From positions 1-9,999 of the forward strand of contig CACYNZ010000118.1 in NCBI GenBank assembly GCA_902775835.1: a DNA stretch of 9,999 nucleotides, read 5' to 3'. The notes below the pieces were generated by a model, which worked only from the letters and a program-made list of their open reading frames with translations, had not been told where the DNA came from and ran no database searches. Every line of letters starts with the position of its first letter. Position 1 is the stretch's first letter. The position numbers and the translations under genes were made by a program. Origin of the DNA: an uncultured Eubacteriales bacterium (lineage in GTDB: Bacteria; Bacillota_A; Clostridia; Christensenellales; Aristaeellaceae). Below, in pieces: positions 1-8,360 of the stretch.

Positions 1-232
1 GGCGCTGATTGCCCTGGAACGTCAGGGAATGGCGTTTGAAATGCCGGTTCCGGATCTGGAAGTGGGGTTTGCGCCCGGTGAGCTGGACGCGGCCATTGCC
101 CGGGTATGGGCGGAGCGCAGCCGTGGAAGAAGCGCAGCCCTGGTTTACGGAGCCACCCGGGAGAGCATGGAAAAGCGTCAGGCCATGGGTCTGTGCAGGA
201 ATATGGTCTATCTGGAAGGAAAGGGGTGCTGA
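1..232 (+). CDS. hisZ: Probable ATP phosphoribosyltransferase regulatory subunit HisZ, 3' end only
   Basis: The window opens inside a gene read from base 2, leaving 76 C-terminal residues and a TGA at 230-232. The visible part is an alpha/beta segment ending in GLCRNMVYLEGKGC, with no motif that alone names a family. The HisZ call rests mainly on context: the stop is 2 bp from hisG, and that HisG is the short form (216 residues), which in known cases lacks the C-terminal regulatory domain and needs HisZ, a paralogue of histidyl-tRNA synthetase, for activity and histidine feedback. A tail of this kind is compatible with the C-terminal part of HisZ. Another his-operon gene, such as hisC, cannot be excluded, but the aminotransferase C-terminal signature is not seen. 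The N-terminal catalytic-like core lies outside the window. Confidence 0.55.
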   Translation, partial: ALIALERQGMAFEMPVPDLEVGFAPGELDAAIARVWAERSRGRSAALVYGATRESMEKRQAMGLCRNMVYLEGKGC

Positions 233-234
233 CC

Positions 235-885
235 ATGAAGGAAATGATTACCCTTGCCCTTGCCAAGGGCCGCCTTGCGGAGAAGACCTTTGAGCTCCTG
301 GAAAGCATGGGGATTGACTGCACGGAGCCGAGAAATCCCGGACGACAGCTGGTTATTGAGCTGCCGGAAGACCGGCTTCGCTTCATTCTGGTCAAGCCCA
401 GCGACGTTCCGACCTATGTGGACCACGGCGTGGCGGACCTGGGCGTGGTGGGAAAAGACACGCTCATGGAAGCCGGAAGACCGCTGTATGAAGTCCTGGA
501 CCTGGGGTTCGGTGCGTGCCGGCTCTGCGTGGCCGGGTATCCCAAGCCCAAGGAGCAGAGCGTCAGCCATGCCACGTTCCGCGTGGCCACCAAATATCCG
601 CGGATTGCCAGGTCCTTCTGGTCCGCCAGGGGAGAAACCATCGAGATCATCGAGCTGCATGGCTCGGTGGAACTTGGTCCGGTGATCGGACTGAGCGATG
701 TCATTCTTGATATTGTGGAAAGCGGAGCCACGCTGAAGGCAAACGGGCTTGAGGTACTGGAAGAGGTGTGCAGCTGTTCTGCGCGGCTTGTGTGCAACCG
801 TGTCAGTCTGAAAACCAAAAGGGAAAGAATGCGCGAGCTGATTGAAGGAATGGATGCAGCGCTGCGCCTGAAAGGGGATAATTGA
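235..885 (+). CDS. hisG: ATP phosphoribosyltransferase, short form (HisG)
   Basis: HisG catalyses the first step of histidine synthesis: ATP plus PRPP gives N1-(5-phosphoribosyl)-ATP, in the cytoplasm. The protein has 216 residues, the length of the short (HisG-S) form, which lacks the regulatory C-terminal domain and works as a complex with HisZ. Visible signatures are the N-terminal LALAKGRLAEKTFELL, the periplasmic-binding-like core with VADLGVVGKDTL, and the PRPP-binding region at about residues 137-172 (IIELHGSVELGPVIGLSD, then IVESGATLKANGL). The ATG at 235 was chosen because homologues begin right at this motif and an AAGGGG at 221-226 sits 8 bp upstream. The same frame is open further upstream but runs into the preceding gene. 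The gene lies 2 bp after hisZ and 1 bp before hisD, so translational coupling is likely. Confidence 0.96.
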   Translation: MKEMITLALAKGRLAEKTFELLESMGIDCTEPRNPGRQLVIELPEDRLRFILVKPSDVPTYVDHGVADLGVVGKDTLMEAGRPLYEVLDLGFGACRLCVAGYPKPKEQSVSHATFRVATKYPRIARSFWSARGETIEIIELHGSVELGPVIGLSDVILDIVESGATLKANGLEVLEEVCSCSARLVCNRVSLKTKRERMRELIEGMDAALRLKGDN

Positions 886-886
886 A

Positions 887-2188
887 ATGGTGCCGGTGAT
901 CCGAAAAGAGGATGGAGCGATTCTTGCAAAGCGTCTGAAAAGCCGTGGAGAGATGGGCAGTGAGGAAGTCTCCAGGCGCGTGCGGGAGATTGTGGAGCAG
1001 GTACGTCTGCGCGGAAACGAAGCGCTGTTTGAGTATACGGAGAAGTTTGACCATGTGCGTCTGAGTGCGGAGACTGTGCAGGTAAGCCGCGGGGAAGTGG
1101 AAAAGGCCATGGCCGCTGCGGATCCGGAATGGCTGGAAGCCATGCGGGAGGCGGCTGCCAGAATCCGCGCCTTCCATGAAAAACAGAAGCAGAACACCTG
1201 GGTGAACTTTGAAAACGGGATTGCACTGGGACAGAAGATTTCCCCGCTGCGCCGGGCGGGACTGTATGTGCCCGGCGGCACGGCGGCCTATCCGTCCTCC
1301 GTGCTGATGAATGTGATCCCGGCAAAAGTGGCAGGAGTCCGGGAGATTGTGATGGTGACGCCGCCCGGACCGGACGGGAACGTGAGCTATCCCTTGGTCC
1401 TTGCCGCGGCCGAGATCGCCGGCGTGGACCGGATCTTCAAGATCGGCGGCGCGCAGGCCATCGCCGCGCTTGCCTTTGGAACGGAAACGATTCCGCGCGT
1501 GGACAAGATCACGGGCCCGGGCAATATCTATGTAGCCATGGCCAAGCGGGAAGTATTCGGGCATGTGGGCATTGATATGGTGGCCGGGCCGAGTGAAGTG
1601 CTGGTTGTGGCGGATGACAAAGCCAATCCGGTATGGGTGGCGGCGGATCTGCTTTCCCAGGCGGAACATGACGCGCTGGCTGCGGCCATACTGGTTACGG
1701 ACAGCCCGAGCATGGCGGAGGCTGTGCAGGCGGAGCTGGACCGTCAGGTGCAGCTGCTGCCGCGCCGTGAAACCGCACAGAAGAGCCTGAATGCGTTCGG
1801 CACCATTATTCTGTGCCGTGACCTGGAGGACTGCGCAGACATGGTGAACACGTTTGCTCCGGAGCACTGTGAGCTGTACGTGGACCGGCCCTGGGACCTG
1901 CTGGAGCAGATCGACTGCGCGGGCGCCATATTCATGGGCCCGTGGTCGCCTGAACCGCTGGGGGATTATCTTGCCGGACCCAACCATGTACTGCCGACTT
2001 CCGGAACTGCCAGATTCTTCTCGCCGCTGTCCGTGGATGATTTTGTGCACAAGTCTTCCATTATCTGCTGTTCTGAGCAGGAACTGAACCGGGTGTGCGG
2101 GAAAGTGATGACGCTTGCGCATTCCGAGGGACTGGATGCACACGCCAGGGCAGTGGGATGCCGTTTTGAAGCGGAAAGGAAGGAATAA
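887..2188 (+). CDS. hisD: Histidinol dehydrogenase (HisD)
   Basis: HisD is a zinc-dependent, NAD-linked enzyme that carries out the last two oxidations, L-histidinol to L-histidinal to L-histidine. The 433-residue length is typical. The expected metal and catalytic residues are all present: Q258 and H261 in LLSQAEHD, the catalytic pair E326-H327 in FAPEHCELYV, D360 in GDYLAGPNHVLPTSGTARF, and H419 in EGLDAHARAV. These match the E. coli enzyme's Gln259, His262, Glu326, His327, Asp360 and His419 in order and nearly in number. The nucleotide-binding region KIGGAQAIAALAFGTETIP and VDKITGPGNIYVAMAKR is intact. The ATG at 887 follows the hisG stop by 1 bp, with AAAGGGG at 871-877 as ribosome binding site. 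No truncation or frameshift is visible. Confidence 0.97.
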   Translation: MVPVIRKEDGAILAKRLKSRGEMGSEEVSRRVREIVEQVRLRGNEALFEYTEKFDHVRLSAETVQVSRGEVEKAMAAADPEWLEAMREAAARIRAFHEKQKQNTWVNFENGIALGQKISPLRRAGLYVPGGTAAYPSSVLMNVIPAKVAGVREIVMVTPPGPDGNVSYPLVLAAAEIAGVDRIFKIGGAQAIAALAFGTETIPRVDKITGPGNIYVAMAKREVFGHVGIDMVAGPSEVLVVADDKANPVWVAADLLSQAEHDALAAAILVTDSPSMAEAVQAELDRQVQLLPRRETAQKSLNAFGTIILCRDLEDCADMVNTFAPEHCELYVDRPWDLLEQIDCAGAIFMGPWSPEPLGDYLAGPNHVLPTSGTARFFSPLSVDDFVHKSSIICCSEQELNRVCGKVMTLAHSEGLDAHARAVGCRFEAERKE

Positions 2189-2191
2189 GCA

Positions 2192-2788
2192 GTGAGTGCC
2201 AGCAGACTGTCACGCATCAGCCGGGAAAGCCGGGAGACCCGGATTGACCTGGAGCTTTGCCTGGATGGAAGCGGGAAAACGCAGATCGACACGGGTATCG
2301 GGTTTTTCAATCATATGCTGGATGCCATGTGCCGGTTCGGCCGGCTTGACCTGAAGCTGACCTGCAGAGGGGATCTGGAGGTGGACAGCCATCACACGGT
2401 GGAGGACTGCGGAATCTGCCTTGGAAAGGCAGTCCGGGAGGCTCTTGGTGACCGGGCGGGCATCCGGCGGGCCGGAAGCGCCTATATGCCGATGGATGAG
2501 GCCCTGGCGTTTGCCGCCCTGGATATTTCCGGACGCCCCTATCTGGCCTATGACTGTCAGTTTCACGCGCCCATGTGCGGGCAGATGGATACGCAGCTGG
2601 CGGAGGAGTTTTTCCGGGCTGTGAGCCAGAATGCCGGGATTACCCTGCATCTGAAAGTCCTTGAGGGTCGAAATGACCATCATCAGATGGAAGCCATGTT
2701 CAAGGCATTCGGACTGGCACTGCGGCAGGCCATGGAAATTGATCCCGGTATTCAGGGGGTCCTTTCCACCAAGGGAATACTGGATTGA
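2192..2788 (+). CDS. hisB: Imidazoleglycerol-phosphate dehydratase (HisB, monofunctional)
   Basis: This enzyme dehydrates imidazole glycerol phosphate to imidazole acetol phosphate using manganese. At 198 residues it is the dehydratase alone, without the N-terminal HAD phosphatase domain of the enterobacterial bifunctional HisB. The histidinol-phosphate phosphatase must therefore be encoded elsewhere. The duplicated fold shows its metal-ligand motifs: DTGIGFFNHMLD (residues 33-44), VDSHHTVED (64-72) and HHQMEAMFKAFGLALRQAM (from residue 163). The C-terminus GVLSTKGILD is family-typical. It begins with GTG, 3 bp after hisD, preceded by an AGGAAGG stretch at the hisD end. Its substrate is made by HisH-HisF, which is not encoded next to it, although hisH commonly follows hisB in his operons. 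Confidence 0.97.
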   Translation: MSASRLSRISRESRETRIDLELCLDGSGKTQIDTGIGFFNHMLDAMCRFGRLDLKLTCRGDLEVDSHHTVEDCGICLGKAVREALGDRAGIRRAGSAYMPMDEALAFAALDISGRPYLAYDCQFHAPMCGQMDTQLAEEFFRAVSQNAGITLHLKVLEGRNDHHQMEAMFKAFGLALRQAMEIDPGIQGVLSTKGILD

Positions 2789-2792
2789 GGTG
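2787..2792 (+). promoter_or_regulatory. Ribosome binding site of hisA overlapping the hisB stop
   Basis: GAGGTG at 2787-2792 includes the last two bases of the hisB TGA and lies 6 bp before the ATG at 2799. It supports 2799 as the hisA start, although the frame is open further upstream inside hisB, and it suggests translational coupling between the two genes. Confidence 0.6.
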
Positions 2793-2798
2793 AAGGGA

Positions 2799-3518
2799 AT
2801 GATACTGTATCCGGCGGTTGATCTGATGGGCGGAAAAGCCGTGCGCCTGCGGAAGGGAAAGCGGGAGGATGTCACCGTATACGGTGAGGGCACGGACATG
2901 GCCTGGTCCTTCCGCAAGGCAGGGGCACAGTGGCTGCATCTTGTGGACCTGGATGCGGCCTTTGACGGGACCGGACGCTCTCTGGACCTGATCCGGGCGA
3001 TCGTCACTGCCTTCGGAGGACATGTGGAGCTCGGCGGAGGACTCAGGTCATTTGAAGACGTGGAAATGACGATGGAAGCCGGCGTGGAGTGCTGCATTCT
3101 CGGCTCGGCGGCTGTGCTGGATCCGGAACTGGTACGCAGGTCCTGTCAGGCGTATCCGGGCAGGATTGTGGCCGGTATTGACGCGGATCACGGGCTTGCC
3201 TGCGTGCATGGATGGGTCCGGAACACCGGGGTGTCCGCTGTGAAGCTTGCCCTTGATATGCGGGATATGGGTGTGACCAGGATCATCTATACGGATGTGA
3301 ACCGGGACGGAATGATGCAGGGTCCGAACCTGCAGGAGACGGAAAAGATGGTGCGTGAAACGGGCATGGACATTGTCATGTCCGGCGGCGTCTCCTCCCT
3401 GGATGACATCCGGCATGCGCGGGACTGCGGATGCAGCGGAGTGGTGCTCGGACGGGCACTGTACGAGAAGGCGTTTACCCTTTCGGAAGCAATGGAGGTA
3501 GTGAAGGAATGGAACTAG
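2799..3518 (+). CDS. hisA: ProFAR isomerase (HisA), 1-(5-phosphoribosyl)-5-[(5-phosphoribosylamino)methylideneamino]imidazole-4-carboxamide isomerase
   Basis: HisA is a TIM-barrel enzyme that converts ProFAR to PRFAR by an Amadori rearrangement. The protein has 239 residues. It begins [17 protein letters not shown] with the catalytic Asp8, and the second half carries the other conserved acid in VAGIDADHG (D128 or D130; by alignment I expect the first). The signature [14 protein letters not shown] separates HisA from its paralogue HisF, as does the N-terminal [15 protein letters not shown]. Phosphate-binding glycines are seen in [14 protein letters not shown] and GVVLGRALY. The 3' end overlaps the hisI-hisE start by 10 bp. 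In many operons hisH precedes and hisF follows this gene. Neither is here: only 10 bp separate hisB and hisA, and hisI starts inside hisA. Confidence 0.96.
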   Translation: MILYPAVDLMGGKAVRLRKGKREDVTVYGEGTDMAWSFRKAGAQWLHLVDLDAAFDGTGRSLDLIRAIVTAFGGHVELGGGLRSFEDVEMTMEAGVECCILGSAAVLDPELVRRSCQAYPGRIVAGIDADHGLACVHGWVRNTGVSAVKLALDMRDMGVTRIIYTDVNRDGMMQGPNLQETEKMVRETGMDIVMSGGVSSLDDIRHARDCGCSGVVLGRALYEKAFTLSEAMEVVKEWN

Positions 3519-4132
3519 ATCAGATTCGGTTTGACGAAAAGGGCCTGGTGCCGGCCATCGCCCAGGATGTGCGCACAGGTCAGGTGCTCATGCTGGCCTA
3601 CATGAACCGCGAGTCCCTGGAAGAAACGCTGAGAAGCGGCTATGCCACCTATTTCAGCCGCTCGCGCCAGCAGCTGTGGAAAAAGGGTGAAACATCCGGG
3701 CATGTGCAGAAGGTGCTGGAAATCCGCTATGACTGCGACGAGGATGCCCTTCTTCTGAAAGTGGAGCAGACCGGAGCAGCATGCCATACCGGTGAATATT
3801 CCTGCTTCTACCGGACGCTTATGGAAACGGATCCGGATGAAATGCCGGCCGGTGCCAATGTGCTGGAAGAAGTGTACGCCACCATCCGTGACCGCAGCGA
3901 GCATCCGCGGGAGGGAAGCTATACCAATTATCTTCTGGACAAGGGCGTGGAGAAGATTGCGAAGAAAGTGGGCGAAGAAGCCAGTGAAACCATCATTGCT
4001 GCGGTGAAAGGCAGCTGTGAGGAAGTAACCTATGAGGCCGCAGATCTTCTGTATCATCTGCTGGTACTGCTTTTCCAGCAGGGGGTGAGCCCGAATGAGG
4101 TCTGGGATGAGCTGGCACGCCGCAGGGGCTGA
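3509..4132 (+). CDS. hisIE: Bifunctional phosphoribosyl-AMP cyclohydrolase / phosphoribosyl-ATP pyrophosphatase (HisIE)
   Basis: This fused enzyme performs steps 2 and 3: the C-terminal HisE domain removes pyrophosphate from PR-ATP, and the N-terminal HisI domain opens the ring of PR-AMP to give ProFAR, the substrate of HisA. HisI spans about residues 1-110, with [14 protein letters not shown], the metal-binding DCDED at 75-79, and cysteines C92 and C99 in [12 protein letters not shown] as zinc ligands together with C76. HisE spans about 117-207, with [32 protein letters not shown] and [13 protein letters not shown]. Total length is 207 residues, normal for the fusion. The ATG at 3509 overlaps the hisA end by 10 bp and has GGAGGT at 3494-3499 upstream. 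The same frame is open earlier inside hisA, but homologues start here. Confidence 0.96.
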   Translation: MELDQIRFDEKGLVPAIAQDVRTGQVLMLAYMNRESLEETLRSGYATYFSRSRQQLWKKGETSGHVQKVLEIRYDCDEDALLLKVEQTGAACHTGEYSCFYRTLMETDPDEMPAGANVLEEVYATIRDRSEHPREGSYTNYLLDKGVEKIAKKVGEEASETIIAAVKGSCEEVTYEAADLLYHLLVLLFQQGVSPNEVWDELARRRG

Positions 4133-5093
4133 TTTGGTCAGGCGCCTGACTCTGTGCTTTCTTGCCCTCCTTCTGTTTCTGCCCTGCGCAGGGCGGGCGG
4201 AACACACGTATGAATCCCAGCTCCTGGCCTGTCCGCTGATTGAGCAGTTTGACAGCCGGTATCAGGGAAAGAATTACCGGTATATGAATGCTGCATTCAG
4301 TGCGGAAGGGTGCGGTCCGTCCTCTGTAGCGAACCTGCTGGCTTCCGTGCTGGGGGTGGAGGACCAGACGGACATGGACGGCCTGCTGTCTGAGATTCTG
4401 TGGATGCTTCCGTATAATCATGTTCCATCCACCACGGAAGCGGATCTGAGGAACATGGACCGGCTGGGAAGAATCAGTGAGGAAGAAACCCCGGTGCTTT
4501 ACCGCATGACGCAGCGCTTTGGCGGGCACTGGACAGTCATCGGAGAGGAGGCGGCGCCGGAGGAGCTTGCCCGTTTGGCCGCAGATTCTGTGACACCGTC
4601 CTTCTATGCAGCAAGATTCAGGCTTTCCGAGCGCTGGGGCGAGCTGACGCAGCTGTGCTCGGCGCTGTATGTGGCAGGCCTTGAGGAAGCGGTCATCGGG
4701 GTCGGCCATCTTTCCGTGGGCAACCGGAATGTGGATGCACCGTTCCGCTACCGTGACGGTCATTATGTAAGTCTGTGCATCCATGTGAAGACGCTGATGG
4801 AAGAAGGATCGCTGTATCTGCTGGATTCCTATCCGCGGGCACTGGCGGGCGAAAAGGTTGGCCGGGGCGCGTATCCGGACTATTATGTGCTGAAGGTGGC
4901 GCCGGGGGAAACCCTGAATGCGTCGTTTGTGCTGACACGCATCAAGCCTGAGGTTGTGCGCATCCGGCTGAACACGGATGTCCGCGGCATCATCCGGGGA
5001 ACCGGCATGGAGGAGCGCTCAGGCGTGATGGCGGAATATCTGGAAAAAATCAAACTGTTCGGAAGCGGGATGATCTGCGTGATGATTCCCTGA
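4095..5093 (+). CDS. Secreted C39-like cysteine peptidase family protein
   Basis: The protein has 332 residues counted from the ATG at 4095. It has a signal peptide: basic RR at 16-17, a hydrophobic core at about 18-30 ([13 protein letters not shown]) and a likely cleavage after A35 (GRA/EH). The proline before C31 argues against a lipobox. The mature part fits the C39-like papain-fold family (Peptidase_C39_2 type). The nucleophile would be C73 in [12 protein letters not shown], the histidine H223 in [11 protein letters not shown] and the acid D244 in LYLLDSYPR. It probably acts outside the membrane as a peptidase; its substrate is unknown. Three starts are possible: ATG 4095 (GGTGA at 4084-4088), ATG 4107, or TTG 4134 just after the hisIE stop with AGGGG upstream, which gives the most compact signal peptide. 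It overlaps hisIE or abuts it, and precedes the operon terminator. No link to histidine synthesis is evident. Confidence 0.75.
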   Translation: MRSGMSWHAAGADLVRRLTLCFLALLLFLPCAGRAEHTYESQLLACPLIEQFDSRYQGKNYRYMNAAFSAEGCGPSSVANLLASVLGVEDQTDMDGLLSEILWMLPYNHVPSTTEADLRNMDRLGRISEEETPVLYRMTQRFGGHWTVIGEEAAPEELARLAADSVTPSFYAARFRLSERWGELTQLCSALYVAGLEEAVIGVGHLSVGNRNVDAPFRYRDGHYVSLCIHVKTLMEEGSLYLLDSYPRALAGEKVGRGAYPDYYVLKVAPGETLNASFVLTRIKPEVVRIRLNTDVRGIIRGTGMEERSGVMAEYLEKIKLFGSGMICVMIP

Positions 5094-5098
5094 AAACC

Positions 5099-5130
5099 GG
5101 CTCCGGTAACGCAACCGGAGCTTTTTCTTG
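5099..5130 (+). terminator. Intrinsic terminator ending the his operon
   Basis: GCTCCGGT (5100-5107) pairs perfectly with ACCGGAGC (5114-5121) around a 6-base loop (AACGCA). A run of five T (5122-5126) and further T-rich sequence follow. It begins 6 bp after the stop of the C39-like gene, so it ends transcription of the his-C39 unit before the ruvC promoter. Confidence 0.9.
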
Positions 5131-5131
5131 T

Positions 5132-5160
5132 TTGACGCTCCATAGGCGAAGTGTTATCAT
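5132..5160 (+). promoter_or_regulatory. Sigma-A-type promoter of the ruvC operon
   Basis: TTGACG (5132-5137) and TATCAT (5155-5160) are separated by 17 bp, close to the vegetative consensus. Transcription would start near 5167. That leaves a leader of under 20 bases before ruvC, just enough for the AGGAGG ribosome binding site at 5172-5177, which lies 7 bp before the ATG. Position between a terminator and an operon start strengthens the call. Confidence 0.75.
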
Positions 5161-5184
5161 AATAAGGTTTCAGGAGGAACAGAT

Positions 5185-5679
5185 ATGATCGTACTGGGAA
5201 TTGATCCGGGGTATGCGCTGATGGGCTGGGGTGTGGTGGAAAGCACCGGAAGCAGCATGCGGCTTCTTGGGTATGGATGCGTGGAAACCCATGCGGGCAC
5301 GCCCATGCAGTACAGACTGAGAAGCCTGCAGATGGGCATACGGGATCTGGTGTCCATCTATCATCCTGACGATGTGGCATTTGAGGAGCTGTTTTTCTCC
5401 AGAAATGTCACCACGGCCCTGATGGTCGGGGCTGCAAGAGGCGCAGCCATCATTGCGGCGGTGGAGTATACGGAGAATCTGTATGAATACACTCCCATGC
5501 AGATCAAGCAGGCAGTGGCCGGACACGGAAAGGCGGACAAAAGACAGATTCAGGAGATGGTCAGGCTTCTTCTGAACATGAAGGAAATTCCGAAGCCGGA
5601 TGATGCCGCGGATGCGATTGCATGCGCGATTACGCACTGCCAGAGCGGGAGAAACAAGGAACAGTTCCGGATGAAATAA
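5185..5679 (+). CDS. ruvC: Holliday junction resolvase RuvC
   Basis: RuvC is the RNase H-fold endonuclease that cuts Holliday junctions symmetrically, acting as a dimer with RuvAB. The protein is 164 residues, close to the usual 160-175. The four catalytic acids are present: D7 in GIDPG, E67 in AFEELFFSRN, and D140 and D143 in KPDDAADAIACAI. The family motif VGAARGAAI follows the second acid. A Y-T-P-M-Q-I-K segment and a basic AGHGKADKRQIQ stretch match the usual junction-contacting region. It is the first gene of the ruvC-ruvA-ruvB-queA cluster, with its own promoter and a strong AGGAGG 7 bp upstream of the ATG. Nothing is missing or broken. Confidence 0.97.
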   Translation: MIVLGIDPGYALMGWGVVESTGSSMRLLGYGCVETHAGTPMQYRLRSLQMGIRDLVSIYHPDDVAFEELFFSRNVTTALMVGAARGAAIIAAVEYTENLYEYTPMQIKQAVAGHGKADKRQIQEMVRLLLNMKEIPKPDDAADAIACAITHCQSGRNKEQFRMK

Positions 5680-5691
5680 CAGGAGGCACAC

Positions 5692-6294
5692 GTGATAGCA
5701 CTGATTGAAGGAACGGTTGAAGAAAAGGGCAGGGGAACGCTGGTACTGATGACGGGCGGGATTGGCTGGCAGCTCAGCTGCTCCATGACCACCATCAATG
5801 CGGCGCCGGCGATCGGGGCGACCATGCGTTGCCATACGTATCTGAACGTGCGTGAAGATGCCATGGAACTGTTTGGGTTTTTCTCCGCTGAAGAGAAACA
5901 GGCGTTTCTTTCGCTTACCTCCGTATCCGGCGTTGGACCGAAAATGGCGCTTGCCATTCTGAGCACACTGAGCACGGATGAACTGAACCGTGCCATTCTT
6001 CTGGAGGATGTGTCCGGTATATGCAGGGCGCCCGGCGTCGGTAAAAAGACAGCTCAGAGAATTGTTATGGAACTGCGGGATAAAGTGTCGCCGGCTACCG
6101 TGATGAAAGCCGGAACCAGTGCGGCGGCCAGCACTCCGGCCGCCCATGACGCCGTCATGGAGGCACTGGAAGCGCTGACAGCGCTTGGATATACCGGCAG
6201 TGAGGCACGGGATGTGCTGATGAAGGTACAGGGTCAGAGTGATGACACCCAGGAACTGATCCGCCTGGCACTTCGTGCCATGGCCGGCGCCTGA
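5692..6294 (+). CDS. ruvA: Holliday junction branch migration protein RuvA
   Basis: RuvA binds the four-way junction as a tetramer and loads RuvB hexamers. The protein has 200 residues with all three domains: an N-terminal OB fold starting MIALIEGTVEEKGRGTLVL, a helix-hairpin-helix domain with two GVG motifs (SVSGVGPKMALAIL at about 80-93 and APGVGKKTAQRIVMEL at about 111-126), and a C-terminal RuvB-binding domain (ALEALTALGYTGSEARDVL) after a flexible A/S/T-rich linker at about 141-153. The start codon is GTG at 5692, fixed by the family N-terminus and by AGGAGG at 5681-5686. It follows ruvC by 12 bp and precedes ruvB by 12 bp. Confidence 0.97.
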   Translation: MIALIEGTVEEKGRGTLVLMTGGIGWQLSCSMTTINAAPAIGATMRCHTYLNVREDAMELFGFFSAEEKQAFLSLTSVSGVGPKMALAILSTLSTDELNRAILLEDVSGICRAPGVGKKTAQRIVMELRDKVSPATVMKAGTSAAASTPAAHDAVMEALEALTALGYTGSEARDVLMKVQGQSDDTQELIRLALRAMAGA

Positions 6295-6306
6295 TAGGGA
6301 GGAAAC

Positions 6307-7317
6307 ATGGAAGAAGAAAGACTTGTGAGCGCGGATGTTTCGCCGGAGGATATGCTCATTGAAAACAATCTTCGCCCGCATTCGCTCCGGGAATATGTCG
6401 GACAGGAAGCCATGAAGGCGAGGCTGAATATTGCCATCCAGGCTGCGCTGAACCGCCATGAGCCCCTGGACCATATTCTGCTGTACGGACCTCCCGGCCT
6501 TGGAAAGACCACGCTTGCCTCCATTCTTGCCAGCGAGATGGGCCAGAACATCCGTGTGACGTCCGGTCCGGCCATTGAGCGGCCTGGCGATCTTGCGTCG
6601 ATCCTGGCAAACCTGAACCAGGGGGACGTGCTGTTTATCGATGAGATTCACCGCCTGAGCCGGAGCGTGGAGGAAGTTCTGTATCCGGCCATGGAGGATT
6701 TCGGGATTGACATCATGCTGGGCAAAGGCCCCACGGCCCGGTCCATTCGTGTGGCAGTGCCGAAGTTTACGCTGGTGGGTGCCACGACAAGGGTCGGCAT
6801 GCTGTCCGCACCGCTTCGTGACCGTTTCGGAAGCATTTATCATCTGGAAATGTATTCGCCGGAAGAACTGGCCAGAATCGTCACACGGTCTGCCGGTATT
6901 CTGAAGGTGCGCGAAGTTCAGGAAGAAGCCATGCTGGAAATCGCACGCCGGTCCCGCGGCACACCGCGTATTGCCAACCGCATGCTGAAGCGCGCCAGGG
7001 ATTTCGCGGAAGTGAAAGGCAATGGAATCATCACGCTGGAGTGTGCCAGGGAAGCACTGGCTATGGAGGGCGTGGATGAACTGGGCCTGGACCGTACGGA
7101 CCGGACCATGCTTGCCGCCATGATGGACCGCTTCGGCGGAGGTCCGGTGGGCCTGGATACCCTTGCGGCCACGACAGGCGAGGATACGACGACCATAGAG
7201 GATGTCTATGAGCCGTATCTGATGCAGATCGGTTTCCTTGTAAAGACGCCGAGAGGCCGCGTGTGTACTGAAGATGCGTGGAAGCATATGGGCAGAAATA
7301 TGCCTGGAGGAAAATAA
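6307..7317 (+). CDS. ruvB: Holliday junction branch migration ATPase RuvB
   Basis: RuvB is the AAA+ motor that pumps DNA through the RuvA-bound junction. The 336-residue protein shows Walker [10 protein letters not shown] (61-69), Walker B LFIDEIH (109-115), the sensor-1 region GATTR (158-162), and the arginine-finger region LRDRFG (R171 and R173). The lid and C-terminal winged-helix domain contain [32 protein letters not shown] and [16 protein letters not shown], all family hallmarks. The N-terminal [12 protein letters not shown] is also typical. The ATG at 6307 has GGGAGG at 6297-6302. It sits 12 bp after ruvA and 5 bp before queA. Confidence 0.98.
   Translation: MEEERLVSADVSPEDMLIENNLRPHSLREYVGQEAMKARLNIAIQAALNRHEPLDHILLYGPPGLGKTTLASILASEMGQNIRVTSGPAIERPGDLASILANLNQGDVLFIDEIHRLSRSVEEVLYPAMEDFGIDIMLGKGPTARSIRVAVPKFTLVGATTRVGMLSAPLRDRFGSIYHLEMYSPEELARIVTRSAGILKVREVQEEAMLEIARRSRGTPRIANRMLKRARDFAEVKGNGIITLECAREALAMEGVDELGLDRTDRTMLAAMMDRFGGGPVGLDTLAATTGEDTTTIEDVYEPYLMQIGFLVKTPRGRVCTEDAWKHMGRNMPGGK
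7306..7310 (+). promoter_or_regulatory. Ribosome binding site deciding the queA start
   Basis: GGAGG lies inside the last codons of ruvB, 12 bp before the ATG at 7323 and 18 bp before the next in-frame ATG at 7329. It favours 7323. An in-frame ATG at 7278 lies upstream of this site, inside ruvB, and would add residues not expected for QueA. Confidence 0.55.
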
Positions 7318-7322
7318 CCGGC

Positions 7323-8360
7323 ATGAATATGATCAAAACGAGCGATTTCTGGTATGACCTTCCGGAAGACAGGATTGCCCAGACTCCCATGGAGCCCAGG
7401 GATATGGCAAGGCTCATGGTGATTCACAGAGACACGGGGAAGCGCGAGGACCGGATATTCCGGGATGTGGTGGATGAACTGAATCCCGGTGATGTGATGG
7501 TGATCAATGATACGAGAGTGATTCCCGCGCGTCTTCTCGGCGTCAAGGAAGCCACGGGCGTTCCTGTGGAGGTGCTTCTGCTCAGACGGCGGAATACAAC
7601 CGACTGGGAAGCTCTGGTCAGGCCGGGCCGCAGGCTGAAGCCCGGAACCACGTGCTCTTTCGGCGGAGGCAGGCTGCGCTGTGAGATTCTGGATGATGTG
7701 AAGGAAACGGGCGGCAGGATTGTCCGTTTTCTTTTTGAAGGCGTGTTTGAGGAAATACTGGACGAGCTGGGAGAAATGCCCCTGCCGCCCTATATCCATA
7801 CCAAGCTGGAGGACGGCGAGCAGTACCAGACGGTGTACGCCCGTCATGAGGGTTCGGCGGCGGCACCCACAGCCGGTCTGCATTTCACGCCGGAGCTTCT
7901 GCAACGCGTGCGGGAAAAGGGCGTCACGATCGTTCCCGTGCTCCTGCATGTGGGCCTTGGCACCTTCAGGCCTGTGAAGGAAGAGAATGTGCTGGAACAT
8001 AAAATGCATTCCGAGTATTACGAAGTGACAGAGGAAGCGGCACAGACCATCAACCGGCTGAAGGAAAGCGGGGGACGCCTGATCTGCGTGGGCACCACAT
8101 CCATGCGCACGATAGAAACAGTGGCGGATGAATCGGGAAAAATCCATGCCGGGTCAGGGGAGACATCCATCTTTATCTACCCGGGCGTAAAGATCAAGGC
8201 GGTGGACGCGCTTATCACGAATTTCCATCTCCCTGAGTCCACACTCCTGATGCTGGTGTCGGCCATGATGAGCCGGGAGATGACATTGGATGCCTACGCG
8301 GAAGCCGTACAGAAGGGCTACCGGTTCTTCTCCTTCGGCGATGCCATGATGATTGAGTGA
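7323..8360 (+). CDS. queA: S-adenosylmethionine:tRNA ribosyltransferase-isomerase (QueA)
   Basis: QueA transfers and rearranges the ribosyl part of S-adenosylmethionine onto 7-aminomethyl-7-deazaguanine at the wobble position of GUN-anticodon tRNAs, giving epoxyqueuosine. The 345-residue length is standard. Visible family motifs are [18 protein letters not shown] at the N-terminus, [59 protein letters not shown] and [18 protein letters not shown]. It is the last gene of the ruv cluster, 5 bp after ruvB. The usual partner tgt (tRNA-guanine transglycosylase), which often follows queA in Bacillota, is not downstream. I could not find a good terminator after the stop. Confidence 0.97.
   Translation: MNMIKTSDFWYDLPEDRIAQTPMEPRDMARLMVIHRDTGKREDRIFRDVVDELNPGDVMVINDTRVIPARLLGVKEATGVPVEVLLLRRRNTTDWEALVRPGRRLKPGTTCSFGGGRLRCEILDDVKETGGRIVRFLFEGVFEEILDELGEMPLPPYIHTKLEDGEQYQTVYARHEGSAAAPTAGLHFTPELLQRVREKGVTIVPVLLHVGLGTFRPVKEENVLEHKMHSEYYEVTEEAAQTINRLKESGGRLICVGTTSMRTIETVADESGKIHAGSGETSIFIYPGVKIKAVDALITNFHLPESTLLMLVSAMMSREMTLDAYAEAVQKGYRFFSFGDAMMIE

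Noticed and set aside
803..2143. A 446-codon open frame on the minus strand across hisD
   Set aside because: It lies opposite hisD, whose catalytic residues are complete. No ribosome binding site or family motif supports it.
5170..7287. A 705-codon open frame on the minus strand across ruvC, ruvA and ruvB
   Set aside because: It is antisense to three well-conserved genes, has no recognisable domain and arises from the codon bias of the + strand genes in GC-rich DNA.
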